From NCBI GenBank assembly GCA_022340905.1, contig JAJDNB010000244.1, positions 1-64,000 on the forward strand: a stretch of DNA of 64,000 nt, given 5' to 3'. Position numbers and translations under genes: made by a program. This DNA is from Deltaproteobacteria bacterium. Lineage in GTDB: Bacteria > Desulfobacterota > Syntrophobacteria > BM002. How positions within the stretch are numbered: the first letter of the stretch is position 1; every line of letters starts with the position of its first letter. Shown here piece by piece: positions 34,366 to 41,559 of the stretch. The notes beneath the pieces are model-generated. The model searched no databases, was not told where the DNA came from, and was given only the letters and a program-made list of their open reading frames with translations.

Positions 34366-35376
34366 TCATAGGGTGCTGCTCTCTTCCCTTTGCAGGGCAA
34401 AATCAACGATCATGCCTATCATCTCGTTGTAGTCCAGTCCCGCCTCTTGCGCTGAGGCGGCAAAGCCGGCATCAGGGCTCAGGCACGGATTGGCGTTCAC
34501 TTCGAGAACATATATCCTGCCGCGGTCATCAACCCTCAGATCGACCCTGCCGTAATCTCTCACCATAAAGAGACGGAAACAGTCGAGAGCCACCCTCTTC
34601 ATTTTGTTTGACAACAACCGAGCTAGATCTTGTGGAAACCTTCTGGGGCTGTGATGGTATTCGAAAGAAGCCTTATCCCATTTGGCCCGATAACCCACAA
34701 TTGGATAAAGATTCTCAGGAAAATCGGAAAAATCGATCTCACTTATGGGGAGTACATTCGGTGCTGGATAACCCAAAAGTGTTATGTTGAATTCCCTGCC
34801 CGGGATGTATTCTTCTATCAGTAGCGAGCCAAATCTGTCCAAAAACGATGTTAGTCCTTCTCTAAGTTCTTGATCATCCTGGAAGACCGAGTCCTGGTCG
34901 ATACCGATACTTGCATCCTCAAACCTTGGTTTGACGATCACTGGAAACGTGAGCAGGGTGGTACTGAATTCCTGCGAGCCGTTGCAGACGATATAATCGG
35001 GCGTCCTGATTTGCCTGCCTCTCAGCAGCCGTTTGCTAACGAGCTTGTCCGTAGTGAGCATCAGAGATGCGGAAGGAGAACCAGTGAAGGATACGCCCAG
35101 GAGCTCGAAGACGGCTGCTGCATGCCAGAGGAGGTGGGGAACTTCATCAACACTTTCGCAGAGATTGAAGACCATATCCACCATTTGTTCTTTGAATCTC
35201 TCAGCGAATCCGTGGAGATCACGGGCAAAGGGAATCCTCACCGCCGAGTACCCCAAAGTCTCGAGCGCCTGCTCAATAGCTTCTACCTGGGCAAGCACGT
35301 CAACCGATGCTTGCCAGTTTTCGTGCCCTTCGGAAGCTGGTTGGTTGTGAACGATACCGATCCTTTTTTTCCTCAA
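34366..35376 (-). CDS. ATP-grasp ligase 1 (D-alanine--D-alanine ligase-like)
   Basis: 336 aa. ATP-grasp signatures of the Ddl family: FPVIVKPRFEDASIGI, LLIEEYIPGREFNI, YGRVDLRVDDRGRIYVLEVNANPCLSPDAGF with the Mg-binding Glu/Asn residues. It should join a carboxylate to an amine using ATP. A real Ddl would usually lie near murC or ftsQ and carry different specificity loops, so this one is likely an amide/peptide-forming paralog. Starts at TTG 35376 with GAGGAG 8 bases upstream; its first 77 bases overlap the 3' end of ligase 2. Confidence 0.88.
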   Translation of the reverse strand: MRKKRIGIVHNQPASEGHENWQASVDVLAQVEAIEQALETLGYSAVRIPFARDLHGFAERFKEQMVDMVFNLCESVDEVPHLLWHAAAVFELLGVSFTGSPSASLMLTTDKLVSKRLLRGRQIRTPDYIVCNGSQEFSTTLLTFPVIVKPRFEDASIGIDQDSVFQDDQELREGLTSFLDRFGSLLIEEYIPGREFNITLLGYPAPNVLPISEIDFSDFPENLYPIVGYRAKWDKASFEYHHSPRRFPQDLARLLSNKMKRVALDCFRLFMVRDYGRVDLRVDDRGRIYVLEVNANPCLSPDAGFAASAQEAGLDYNEMIGMIVDFALQREESSTL

Positions 35377-36364
35377 AGCTTCTTCTCCTCAATCCCTGGC
35401 GGGACGAAGCCGAAAAAACTATCGCCTGGATCAAGTCATGATACGATACGCCCACCTCGGATGCAATGATGCACAGGTCCGAATGGCTGGGATGCAGCCC
35501 GGCCAGGGGATTGACCTCCATGAACATGAGTGTACCGTCCTTATCTTGCCGCAGATCGAGGCGGCCCGCATCCCGGCAGCCGAGGCCTCTCCAGGCAAGG
35601 AGGGCCACGTTGCTTGCCTCCTCTAGCAAAGCTCCATCGACCGGACGATACTCCACCAGTTCCTCACACCTCTCCTTGTTCCGGTAGGAGTAGACTTCAG
35701 TTTCAGCATTCTCTCGTAAGACAACTTCTATGGCGCCAATGACCGTTGCATCTTTCCCCGTTCCCAGGATGCCCGCAGTAATTTCCCGTCCAGGCAGGAA
35801 GCTCTCAACCAGTACAGGCTGCTGGTACCTTGACAGAAGGAGAGTGCACACGGATAGCAGTTGTCTACGATTGGTAATTTTTGAAAAGGAATCGACTCCC
35901 TTGCCGGTGCCTTCCGCTACAGGCTTGGCGAAAAGTGGAAAAGGAAGATCAATGAGCGCCAGGTCGGATTCCTTTTCTACCAGGAAGAAATCAGGTGTGG
36001 GAACACCCAGATCTCGGACCACGCGCTTGGCCATCCCCTTGTGCAGAGTGAGGGACAGTACCAGGGGATCGGAAAACGTATACGGTATTTCGAAGGCTTC
36101 AAGCAGAGCAGGGACTTGCGCCTCACGGCCAAAACCCTTGAGACCTTCGGCAATATTGAATACCAGATCCCACCTATCTCCGGCAGCAAGTCGTCGCGTG
36201 AGACTCTTGATGTTTCCTATTCGATCTGTTCGGTGCCCTAAATCCTGTAAAGCCTGGTCAATGGCAGAAATCGTTTCTTCCGAGTCAAACTCGGCGGTTT
36301 CTTCCTCACCAAGGCCCGCTGCCAGGTAATCTTTTCGGAGGTCATAGGTAATGCCTATCTTCAT
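35300..36364 (-). CDS. ATP-grasp ligase 2 (D-alanine--D-alanine ligase-like)
   Basis: 354 aa, divergent paralog of ligase 1. Features: FNIAEGLKGFGREAQVPALLE, FPLFAKPVAEGTGKGVDSF, VLVESFLPGREITAGILG, and the metal site CRDAGRLDLRQDKDGTLMFMEVNPLAGLHPSHSD. The ATG at 36364 overlaps the kamA stop (TGATG) and has GGAG 9 bases upstream, which points to coupled translation. A basic C-terminal tail (RRRSFEEKKDRYRSQ...) extends across the start of ligase 1 and may be dispensable. Substrate unknown; beta-lysine from KamA is the obvious candidate amine. Confidence 0.88.
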   Translation of the reverse strand: MKIGITYDLRKDYLAAGLGEEETAEFDSEETISAIDQALQDLGHRTDRIGNIKSLTRRLAAGDRWDLVFNIAEGLKGFGREAQVPALLEAFEIPYTFSDPLVLSLTLHKGMAKRVVRDLGVPTPDFFLVEKESDLALIDLPFPLFAKPVAEGTGKGVDSFSKITNRRQLLSVCTLLLSRYQQPVLVESFLPGREITAGILGTGKDATVIGAIEVVLRENAETEVYSYRNKERCEELVEYRPVDGALLEEASNVALLAWRGLGCRDAGRLDLRQDKDGTLMFMEVNPLAGLHPSHSDLCIIASEVGVSYHDLIQAIVFSASSRQGLRRRSFEEKKDRYRSQPTSFRRARKLASIG

Positions 36365-37695
36365 CAGCAATTTCTCCCTTCCCCAGCTTCTGGTCTCACC
36401 GCAAATTGGCTCCGGGGTGGAGAGGGATCAGGATAGCGAAATATCCGGCCCTCATAATTTTTCAACACAAGGTAGTCTCCCTCGCGGCCGACTACGTATT
36501 CGGGAAGCAAAGGAATCTTGCCCCCGCCTCCCGGGGCGTCGATGGCATACGTGGGCACCGCATAACCACTGGTGTGACCTCGTAAACCCTGAATGATCTC
36601 GAGACCCTTCTCAACAGGCGTACGGAAATGAGCCGATCCCACAATAGGATCACACTGATAGAGATAGTAAGGTTTTACCCGCATTTTCAGAAGCCCGTGC
36701 ATCAAACCTTTCATGGTCTCAACATCGTCGTTGATGCCGGCCAGCAAAACAGTTTGACTGCCCAGCGGAATGCCTGCCTCCGCCAATCGTTCGCAACCCT
36801 GGCTCGACTCAAGAGTAAGTTCATCTGGGTGGGTGCAGTGAATACTCATCCAGAGTGGATGGTAGCGCTTTAGCATCCTGGTAAGAGCCGAGGTAATCCG
36901 CTGCGGCAAAACCACAGGGACTTTGCTGCCAATGCGCAACAGTTCCACATGAGGAATCCTTCTGAGCTGGGACAGGAGCCATTCCAGTTTTTCGTCCGAC
37001 AGGGTCAGGGGGTCGCCACCTGATAGCAGTACATCCCTGACCACCGGCGTAGCCTTGATGTAGTCAATGCCCCGTTGCCACTGCTCCTTCTTAAAAGCTT
37101 TATTGTGGCCAACCATGCGAGAACGGGTGCAATAACGGCAGTTAGTGGAACAGAAGTCGGTGACCAAAAAAAGAACCCTGTCGGGATAGCGATGGACGAT
37201 CCCCGGCACAGGGCTATCATGATCTTCTCCCAGCGGATCTTCCGCCTCGCCCGGGGAGCGCAGGTGCTCCCCACTTACCGGCACCACAGTGCGACGCAGG
37301 GGCTGTAACGGCTTGTCTCCGTCTATGAGGCTTGCATAGTAAGGAGTTATGGCCAGGGGAAGTAAATTGCCATTACCGCCAAGAGCATTGCGCTCATCCT
37401 CGCTGAGCTGGATCACGCGCTCGAGTTGCGAAAGATTGCTGATTCGGTTAGTCAGCTGCCAGCGCCAATGGTTCCACTCAGCGCTGGTCGCTTCAGAAAA
37501 GTATCTTCTGCGGAAGGTTGACGAACGTAAACTTTCGGGAAATCTAGAAATACCGTAGTTCTTCTTTTCAAACCTTGATTTATTGGACGCAACAAATCTT
37601 TGCTCCTTGGAGGGATCCTCCTCCACCTGCCCAGCCGGTCTGGGCAGACAACCTAACGGTTCAACTTCTTCGGAACAAGGAATTGTCGTTTTCAT
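36364..37695 (-). CDS. kamA: lysine 2,3-aminomutase KamA
   Basis: 443-aa radical-SAM/PLP enzyme that converts L-lysine to beta-lysine. The iron-sulfur motif is FCSTNCRYC (Cys near residues 182, 186, 189). PLP lysine is in DAPGGGGKIP. The two aspartates that bind the lysine side-chain amine in clostridial enzyme (in YQCDPIVG and in AIDAPGG) are both conserved, which favours lysine over glutamate as substrate. GGHTSGYAVP-type context (RGHTSGYAVPTYAIDA) is intact. The ATG at 37695 has AGGAGG 9 bases upstream; the longer frame from 37722 is rejected. First gene of the operon under the sigma-54 promoter at 37808. Confidence 0.95.
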   Translation of the reverse strand: MKTTIPCSEEVEPLGCLPRPAGQVEEDPSKEQRFVASNKSRFEKKNYGISRFPESLRSSTFRRRYFSEATSAEWNHWRWQLTNRISNLSQLERVIQLSEDERNALGGNGNLLPLAITPYYASLIDGDKPLQPLRRTVVPVSGEHLRSPGEAEDPLGEDHDSPVPGIVHRYPDRVLFLVTDFCSTNCRYCTRSRMVGHNKAFKKEQWQRGIDYIKATPVVRDVLLSGGDPLTLSDEKLEWLLSQLRRIPHVELLRIGSKVPVVLPQRITSALTRMLKRYHPLWMSIHCTHPDELTLESSQGCERLAEAGIPLGSQTVLLAGINDDVETMKGLMHGLLKMRVKPYYLYQCDPIVGSAHFRTPVEKGLEIIQGLRGHTSGYAVPTYAIDAPGGGGKIPLLPEYVVGREGDYLVLKNYEGRIFRYPDPSPPRSQFAVRPEAGEGRNC

Positions 37696-37807
37696 CTTCC
37701 CTCGCCTCCTTTTATTAGGCATGGTTACAACGAAAAGTAATAACGCCAGATTTTAGAGATTAAAGCATCTCTCAACCCCCAAACGTGCATGAGGTCGACT
37801 CCAACAT

Positions 37808-37823
37808 GGCAAACAGTGTGCCA
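37808..37823 (-). promoter_or_regulatory. sigma-54 promoter for kamA operon
   Basis: Minus strand TGGCACACTGTTTGCC, matching TGGCAC-N5-TTGC. About 100 bases of leader precede the kamA ATG. Confidence 0.85.
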
Positions 37824-37875
37824 TCTGCATAAATTGTTAATATTTCTATATTTAATTTTAAGCATTCTATAGCCA

Positions 37876-37894
37876 TCGGAACTATCAGTTCCGA
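37876..37894 (-). promoter_or_regulatory. TCGGAA-N7-TTCCGA inverted repeat upstream of kamA
   Basis: Perfect TCGGAACT-ATC-AGTTCCGA. Its edge lies 52 bases upstream of the -24 element at 37823. Confidence 0.75.
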
Positions 37895-38008
37895 CCTTGC
37901 AGAAAAAATGTGGGCTCTAACATAGAGGAAGAAACCTAAAATCGTATAAGTATTTGAGTTATTTTATAAATTGAAAAAGCAGAACTCTCGAATCCGATCT
38001 CGACACCA

Positions 38009-38027
38009 TCGGAATTGATTATTCTGC
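38009..38027 (-). promoter_or_regulatory. second inverted repeat upstream of kamA
   Basis: TCGGAA-TTGATTA-TTCTGC, degenerate right arm but the same 7-base spacer. Sits between the kamA promoter and the DUF2914 gene. Together with the sites at 37808 and 37876 it accounts for the 425-base gap 37696-38120. Confidence 0.5.
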
Positions 38028-38120
38028 TTTCCTCTAAATGTTCGCCAAGATAATTGACTCTGGGCTTATTTTATTAGCCTCCGCGGCTCCTTCGCTTTTT
38101 TATCTTTTTCAGATCAGTCC

Positions 38121-38591
38121 TTATGAAGGTGTAACTTCGAAATTCACGGTTTGCAAAACGTTACCCGCGGCATCAATCACCTCAACACGCCAGGCGCCAG
38201 TCTCGTGGCTTTCGATATTTTTTGAACTGTAGGTGCGCCAGCTGGGGGAATTGACCTCGAGTTCCACCCTGGCTCGCTCAGTACCGTCAAAGGACCACAC
38301 GTGGGTAACGTGAGTGGGCTGCAAAGCGCCGGTGATTTTGGTGAAATAGAAGAGTTTGCCTACAGAGGCAGGAAAACTGCTTCCCGCTTCCATCGGGACC
38401 CTATCAACTACGTCTTTGGCAACGGCACCCACTTCCACTTGCAGATCAGAGGGTTCCTGAACTGGAGTGGCCTGCTGGGCAGGGGCAACCTCCGGGGCTG
38501 GAGTGGACTCCTGAGTCTGCGCCGCAAGTTGTCCACTGAGAAGCATAACCACCGCGGCGGCCATGGCAAAAACTAAAACTTTCTTTCTCAT
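38121..38591 (-). CDS. periplasmic DUF2914-domain protein
   Basis: 156 aa. A cleavable signal peptide (MRKKVLVFAMAAAVVMLLSGQLAAQ) and a Pro/Gln/Ala-rich linker precede a C-terminal DUF2914 domain: THVWSFDGTERARVELEVNSPSWRTYSSK, then ETGAWRVEVIDAAGNVL. The domain is a small beta-sandwich, often exported, with unknown ligand. AAAGGGAAATCTAG precedes the ATG. Monocistronic under the sigma-54 promoter at 38669. Confidence 0.88.
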   Translation of the reverse strand: MRKKVLVFAMAAAVVMLLSGQLAAQTQESTPAPEVAPAQQATPVQEPSDLQVEVGAVAKDVVDRVPMEAGSSFPASVGKLFYFTKITGALQPTHVTHVWSFDGTERARVELEVNSPSWRTYSSKNIESHETGAWRVEVIDAAGNVLQTVNFEVTPS

Positions 38592-38668
38592 CTAGATTTC
38601 CCTTTCTGAGTTAAGGTTGTAGCCGTATCCATCCCACGGCATTGGTTTTTGTAATTAACTCCTGGAAG

Positions 38669-38684
38669 AGCAATCTACATACCA
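38669..38684 (-). promoter_or_regulatory. sigma-54 promoter for DUF2914 gene
   Basis: Minus strand TGGTATGTAGATTGCT: the GG/GC spacing is correct and two pyrimidine substitutions occur at less conserved positions. Confidence 0.7.
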
Positions 38685-38736
38685 AGTGATTAACTGTCTA
38701 ATATTACTAAACAATAACTTAAATGAGTGAATACAA

Positions 38737-38755
38737 TCAGAACCATGGCTTCCGA
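38737..38755 (-). promoter_or_regulatory. inverted repeat upstream of DUF2914 gene
   Basis: TCAGAA-CCATGGC-TTCCGA, one change in the left arm, edge 52 bases from the -24 element. Confidence 0.65.
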
Positions 38756-38831
38756 TTATCCAGCCCGACAACCGTTTAAGGAGGAGATCTTGAAAGGTAT
38801 AAGCATTTGTTATCAAACAATAATCTGGAAA

Positions 38832-38850
38832 GAGGAAGTTCTGGTTCCGT
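38832..38850 (+). promoter_or_regulatory. weaker inverted repeat in the 38.8-39.0 kb spacer
   Basis: GAGGAA-GTTCTGG-TTCCGT, 7-base spacer conserved. It lies in the 560-base spacer between the divergent DUF2914 and threonine-synthase-like genes, which holds three such sites and two promoters. Confidence 0.5.
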
Positions 38851-38963
38851 TATAAGAAATATGAGAACTCACAATTCTCTTTTTTTATTTTTATTGTATT
38901 TTAGATACTTATATGATTTTCCCTGTCCTCATTTGGATTGCTCACCCTTCCATCTTCCCGTTT

Positions 38964-38982
38964 GCGGAACCGACAGTTCTGA
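38964..38982 (+). promoter_or_regulatory. inverted repeat upstream of the threonine-synthase-like operon
   Basis: GCGGAA-CCGACAG-TTCTGA, edge 52 bases upstream of the -24 element at 39035. Confidence 0.65.
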
Positions 38983-39034
38983 CACTCATCTCTACAGTAG
39001 ACAAAATATTTTTAAATTCAATATATTACATACT

Positions 39035-39050
39035 TGGCATGAGTTCTGCT
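39035..39050 (+). promoter_or_regulatory. sigma-54 promoter for the threonine-synthase-like operon
   Basis: TGGCATGAGTTCTGCT, nearly identical to the DUF418 promoter (TGGCATGAGTAATGCT). Confidence 0.75.
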
Positions 39051-39149
39051 TAGGGTGCCTGTTTTTCCCTTGTTGAAAGATGGATTGCCGAATCTGGGGA
39101 AAGCATCTAAGATCAAAGTGGAAAGACTAAGATTCAAATGGGAGTTGCC

Positions 39150-40340
39150 ATGTCGGATACAAACCAATCATCAGGTAAAAGCTCTTCGGGTGTTGCCACC
39201 AGCGAAGAGACCACACCAAAGGAGCATAGTACCTCGAGCCCTGTTCAGCCGCAGCAGGAACCAAACGGAAGTGACTTGCTCCTTTTGGATGGGGCAAGCT
39301 CGCAAATGCCAATTGTTGCTCCTGAACTGGAGACACAGAGGCGAGTGGCCGCTGACATATCTCGTCCGCTGCCTGAGCGTTTGGAAGCCTATGAAGACAT
39401 CATGGATTCTGAGGTGGGCGATACCACCTTGGTGCGAGCCCGGAATGTTGAACGTGAGATGGGCTTGCGCCAAATTTACCTGAAATTTGAGGGGGGCAAT
39501 CCCACGGGAACCCAGAAAGACCGCATTGCCTTCGCCCAAGTAATGGATGCTATGCGTCGGGGTTTTGAGGCCATCACCGTGGCCACCTGCGGTAATTACG
39601 GAGTAGCCCTTGCCCTTGCCGCTTCAATGGCCGGTTTAAGATGTCTCATTTACATCCCCGAGGGATACCACACAAAGAGGGTCCAAGAGATGACCGATCT
39701 CGGGGCCCAGATAGTTCGCGCAGCAGGAGACTATGAGCAGGCGGTGGTAATCTCTCGTAAGCACGCAGAAGCGGAGGAGATCTATGACGCAAACCCAGGA
39801 GGAGCCAACACTGCACTGCAACTGAAAGCTTATGGTGAGATAGCCTACGAGATTTACGATGAGCTTCGAGATGCCCCCGCCGCCGTAGCTGTGCCTGTTT
39901 CCAACGGCAGCACTTTGGTCGGCATTTACAAAGGCTTCTTGAGCCTCTATCGCAGAGGCAAGACCTCGCGTATACCCCGAATGGTGGCGGGTTCTTCACA
40001 CGGCAAGAATCCGATTATCAGGGCCTACCTCAAGAATACTCTCGCCTGCGAGGACCTGAAGCCAGAACAAATTCGCGAAACTGCCGTTAACGAGCCTTTG
40101 ATCAACTGGCATTCTTTTGATGGTGATCAAGCCCTGGAAGCAATCAGAAAGAGTGGCGGTTGGTCATCGTATGCCAGTGACAAGAGTATGCTTACCCATT
40201 CGCGACTCCTGAGGGAGAAGGAGGGTTTGAGCATACTGCCGGCATCCACAGCGGGCTTGAGCGTACTCTTGGAACGCCATGGCAAGGATCAACTACCCGG
40301 AGATCGCTATGTGGTGATTCTCACAGGGAGAAAATCGTGA
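39150..40340 (+). CDS. threonine-synthase-like PLP-dependent enzyme (fold type II)
   Basis: 396 aa. A disordered Ser/Thr/Gln N-terminus of about 50 residues precedes a tryptophan-synthase-beta fold: TTLVRARNVEREMGL, then YLKFEGGNPTGTQKDR with the PLP lysine, TCGNYGVALALAASMAG, VPVSNGSTLVGIYKG and AGSSHGKNP. True threonine synthase is usually neighbour to thrB or hom; here the partners are DgcN- and DgcA-type genes, so it may catalyse beta-elimination or replacement on another amino acid. GGGAG lies 5 bases before the ATG at 39150; the ATG at 39138 is part of that site. Ends in a GTGA overlap with the next gene. Confidence 0.85.
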   Translation: MSDTNQSSGKSSSGVATSEETTPKEHSTSSPVQPQQEPNGSDLLLLDGASSQMPIVAPELETQRRVAADISRPLPERLEAYEDIMDSEVGDTTLVRARNVEREMGLRQIYLKFEGGNPTGTQKDRIAFAQVMDAMRRGFEAITVATCGNYGVALALAASMAGLRCLIYIPEGYHTKRVQEMTDLGAQIVRAAGDYEQAVVISRKHAEAEEIYDANPGGANTALQLKAYGEIAYEIYDELRDAPAAVAVPVSNGSTLVGIYKGFLSLYRRGKTSRIPRMVAGSSHGKNPIIRAYLKNTLACEDLKPEQIRETAVNEPLINWHSFDGDQALEAIRKSGGWSSYASDKSMLTHSRLLREKEGLSILPASTAGLSVLLERHGKDQLPGDRYVVILTGRKS

Positions 40341-41419
40341 ATTCTTTTCCTGAAGGTAATGCAATTGTTTACTGCCAGGGTGCCTTTGCAACTCCCAACG
40401 GCAAAACCGCCCACGGTCTGGTGCGCCGCACTCGACGCTACCGAGTTCTCTCGGTGGTGGACTCACGCCATGCCACCAATGATGCTGGCATGGTTTTGGA
40501 TGGCAGAGCCAGGGACATCCCTATCTACAAAGAACTGGGTTTGGCAGTGGATGAGGCCCTATCACGAGGAAATGCCCCTACCCACCTGGTCATTGGCTTG
40601 GCCCCAGATGGCGGCCGCCTCAGCGGTGAAGCTCGCAGCGATGTAATCAGGGCCATTGAGCTCGGCCTCAATGTAGACTGTGGCCTTCACGATTTTCTTT
40701 CTGAAGACACTGAGATTGCCCAGTTGGCCGCCCAAAACAGTGTAACTTTGCGTGACATTCGCAAACCGCCACACCGGAAAGACCTTCACTTTTTCAGTGG
40801 AAAGATCGAAGAGGTGACCTCGCTAAAAGTGGCAGTTCTGGGCACGGATTCGGCCATCGGCAAGCGCACTACTGCTTGGATCCTCCTTGATGGTCTCCGT
40901 GAGGCCGGTTATGGGGCAGAACTCATTGGCACCGGGCAAACCGCTTGGATGCAGGGGGCTAGTTACTCCATTATTCTCGACTCCCTGATCAATGATTTCG
41001 TCGCCGGTGAGATTGAACATGCAGTGTGGTCCGCCTGGAAAGAGAGTCAGCCTCAGGTGATTGTCATCGAGGGCCAGGGGAGTTTGATGAACCCTGCCTA
41101 CCCTGGTGGATTCGAGATCCTGGCTGCCGGCAGGCCTGATCTGGTGGTACTCCAGCATGCTCCCGCGAGGGAAGAGTATGACGGGTTCCCCGGCTACCCC
41201 GTTCACCCCCTCGAAACACAGATACAGGCCATCGAACTACTCTCGGAAAAACCAGTGATAGCAATATCTGTCAACCACGAGAACCTGGACAAAGGTCAAG
41301 TCGCTGACGTGTGCCGAGAAATCAGCAAAAAGATCCGTCTTCCCGCCTGTGACCCTCTTTTGAACGGGGCGGGACCGTTAGTCGCCGCACTGAAACCTTA
41401 TCTTGAGAAGAAGAAATGA
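40337..41419 (+). CDS. DUF1611 (DgcN-type) protein
   Basis: 360 aa. N-terminal Rossmann-like half followed by a P-loop-like GTDSAIGKRTTAW and VIEGQGSLMNPAYPGGFEIL, characteristic of DUF1611. DgcN of this family was described as acetylating D-glutamate, working with the epimerase DgcA; the matching epimerase lies two genes downstream here. The GTG start overlaps the stop of the previous gene by four bases, so the two are translationally coupled. Actual substrate in this context is inferred only. Confidence 0.85.
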   Translation: MNSFPEGNAIVYCQGAFATPNGKTAHGLVRRTRRYRVLSVVDSRHATNDAGMVLDGRARDIPIYKELGLAVDEALSRGNAPTHLVIGLAPDGGRLSGEARSDVIRAIELGLNVDCGLHDFLSEDTEIAQLAAQNSVTLRDIRKPPHRKDLHFFSGKIEEVTSLKVAVLGTDSAIGKRTTAWILLDGLREAGYGAELIGTGQTAWMQGASYSIILDSLINDFVAGEIEHAVWSAWKESQPQVIVIEGQGSLMNPAYPGGFEILAAGRPDLVVLQHAPAREEYDGFPGYPVHPLETQIQAIELLSEKPVIAISVNHENLDKGQVADVCREISKKIRLPACDPLLNGAGPLVAALKPYLEKKK

Positions 41420-41453
41420 CTCCCTGCCAGCCTGAGGAAACTTTTAGGGGTAT

Positions 41454-41525
41454 AGGTGTCGGGTGTCAGGTTTCGGGTGTCAGGAAGAAGAAAAATAAAA
41501 GCTGAAACCTGAACACTGAAACCTT
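41454..41525. repeat. degenerate dispersed repeat, family A, copy 3
   Basis: GGTGTCGGGTGTCAGGTTTC, GGGTGTCAGGAAGAAG and the complement-like CTGAAACCTGAACACTGAAA. It interrupts the operon between the DUF1611 and PP-loop/creatininase genes without a visible terminator. Confidence 0.75.
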
Positions 41526-41559
41526 GTTAAGCGTGATTTGTGATTTTCCGGGAAATGTT

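Noticed and set aside
34366-36364. The two ATP-grasp genes as the cell-wall D-alanine--D-alanine ligase
   Set aside because: Two divergent copies in a kamA operon without mur or fts genes; a dedicated biosynthetic role is more likely, though not proven.
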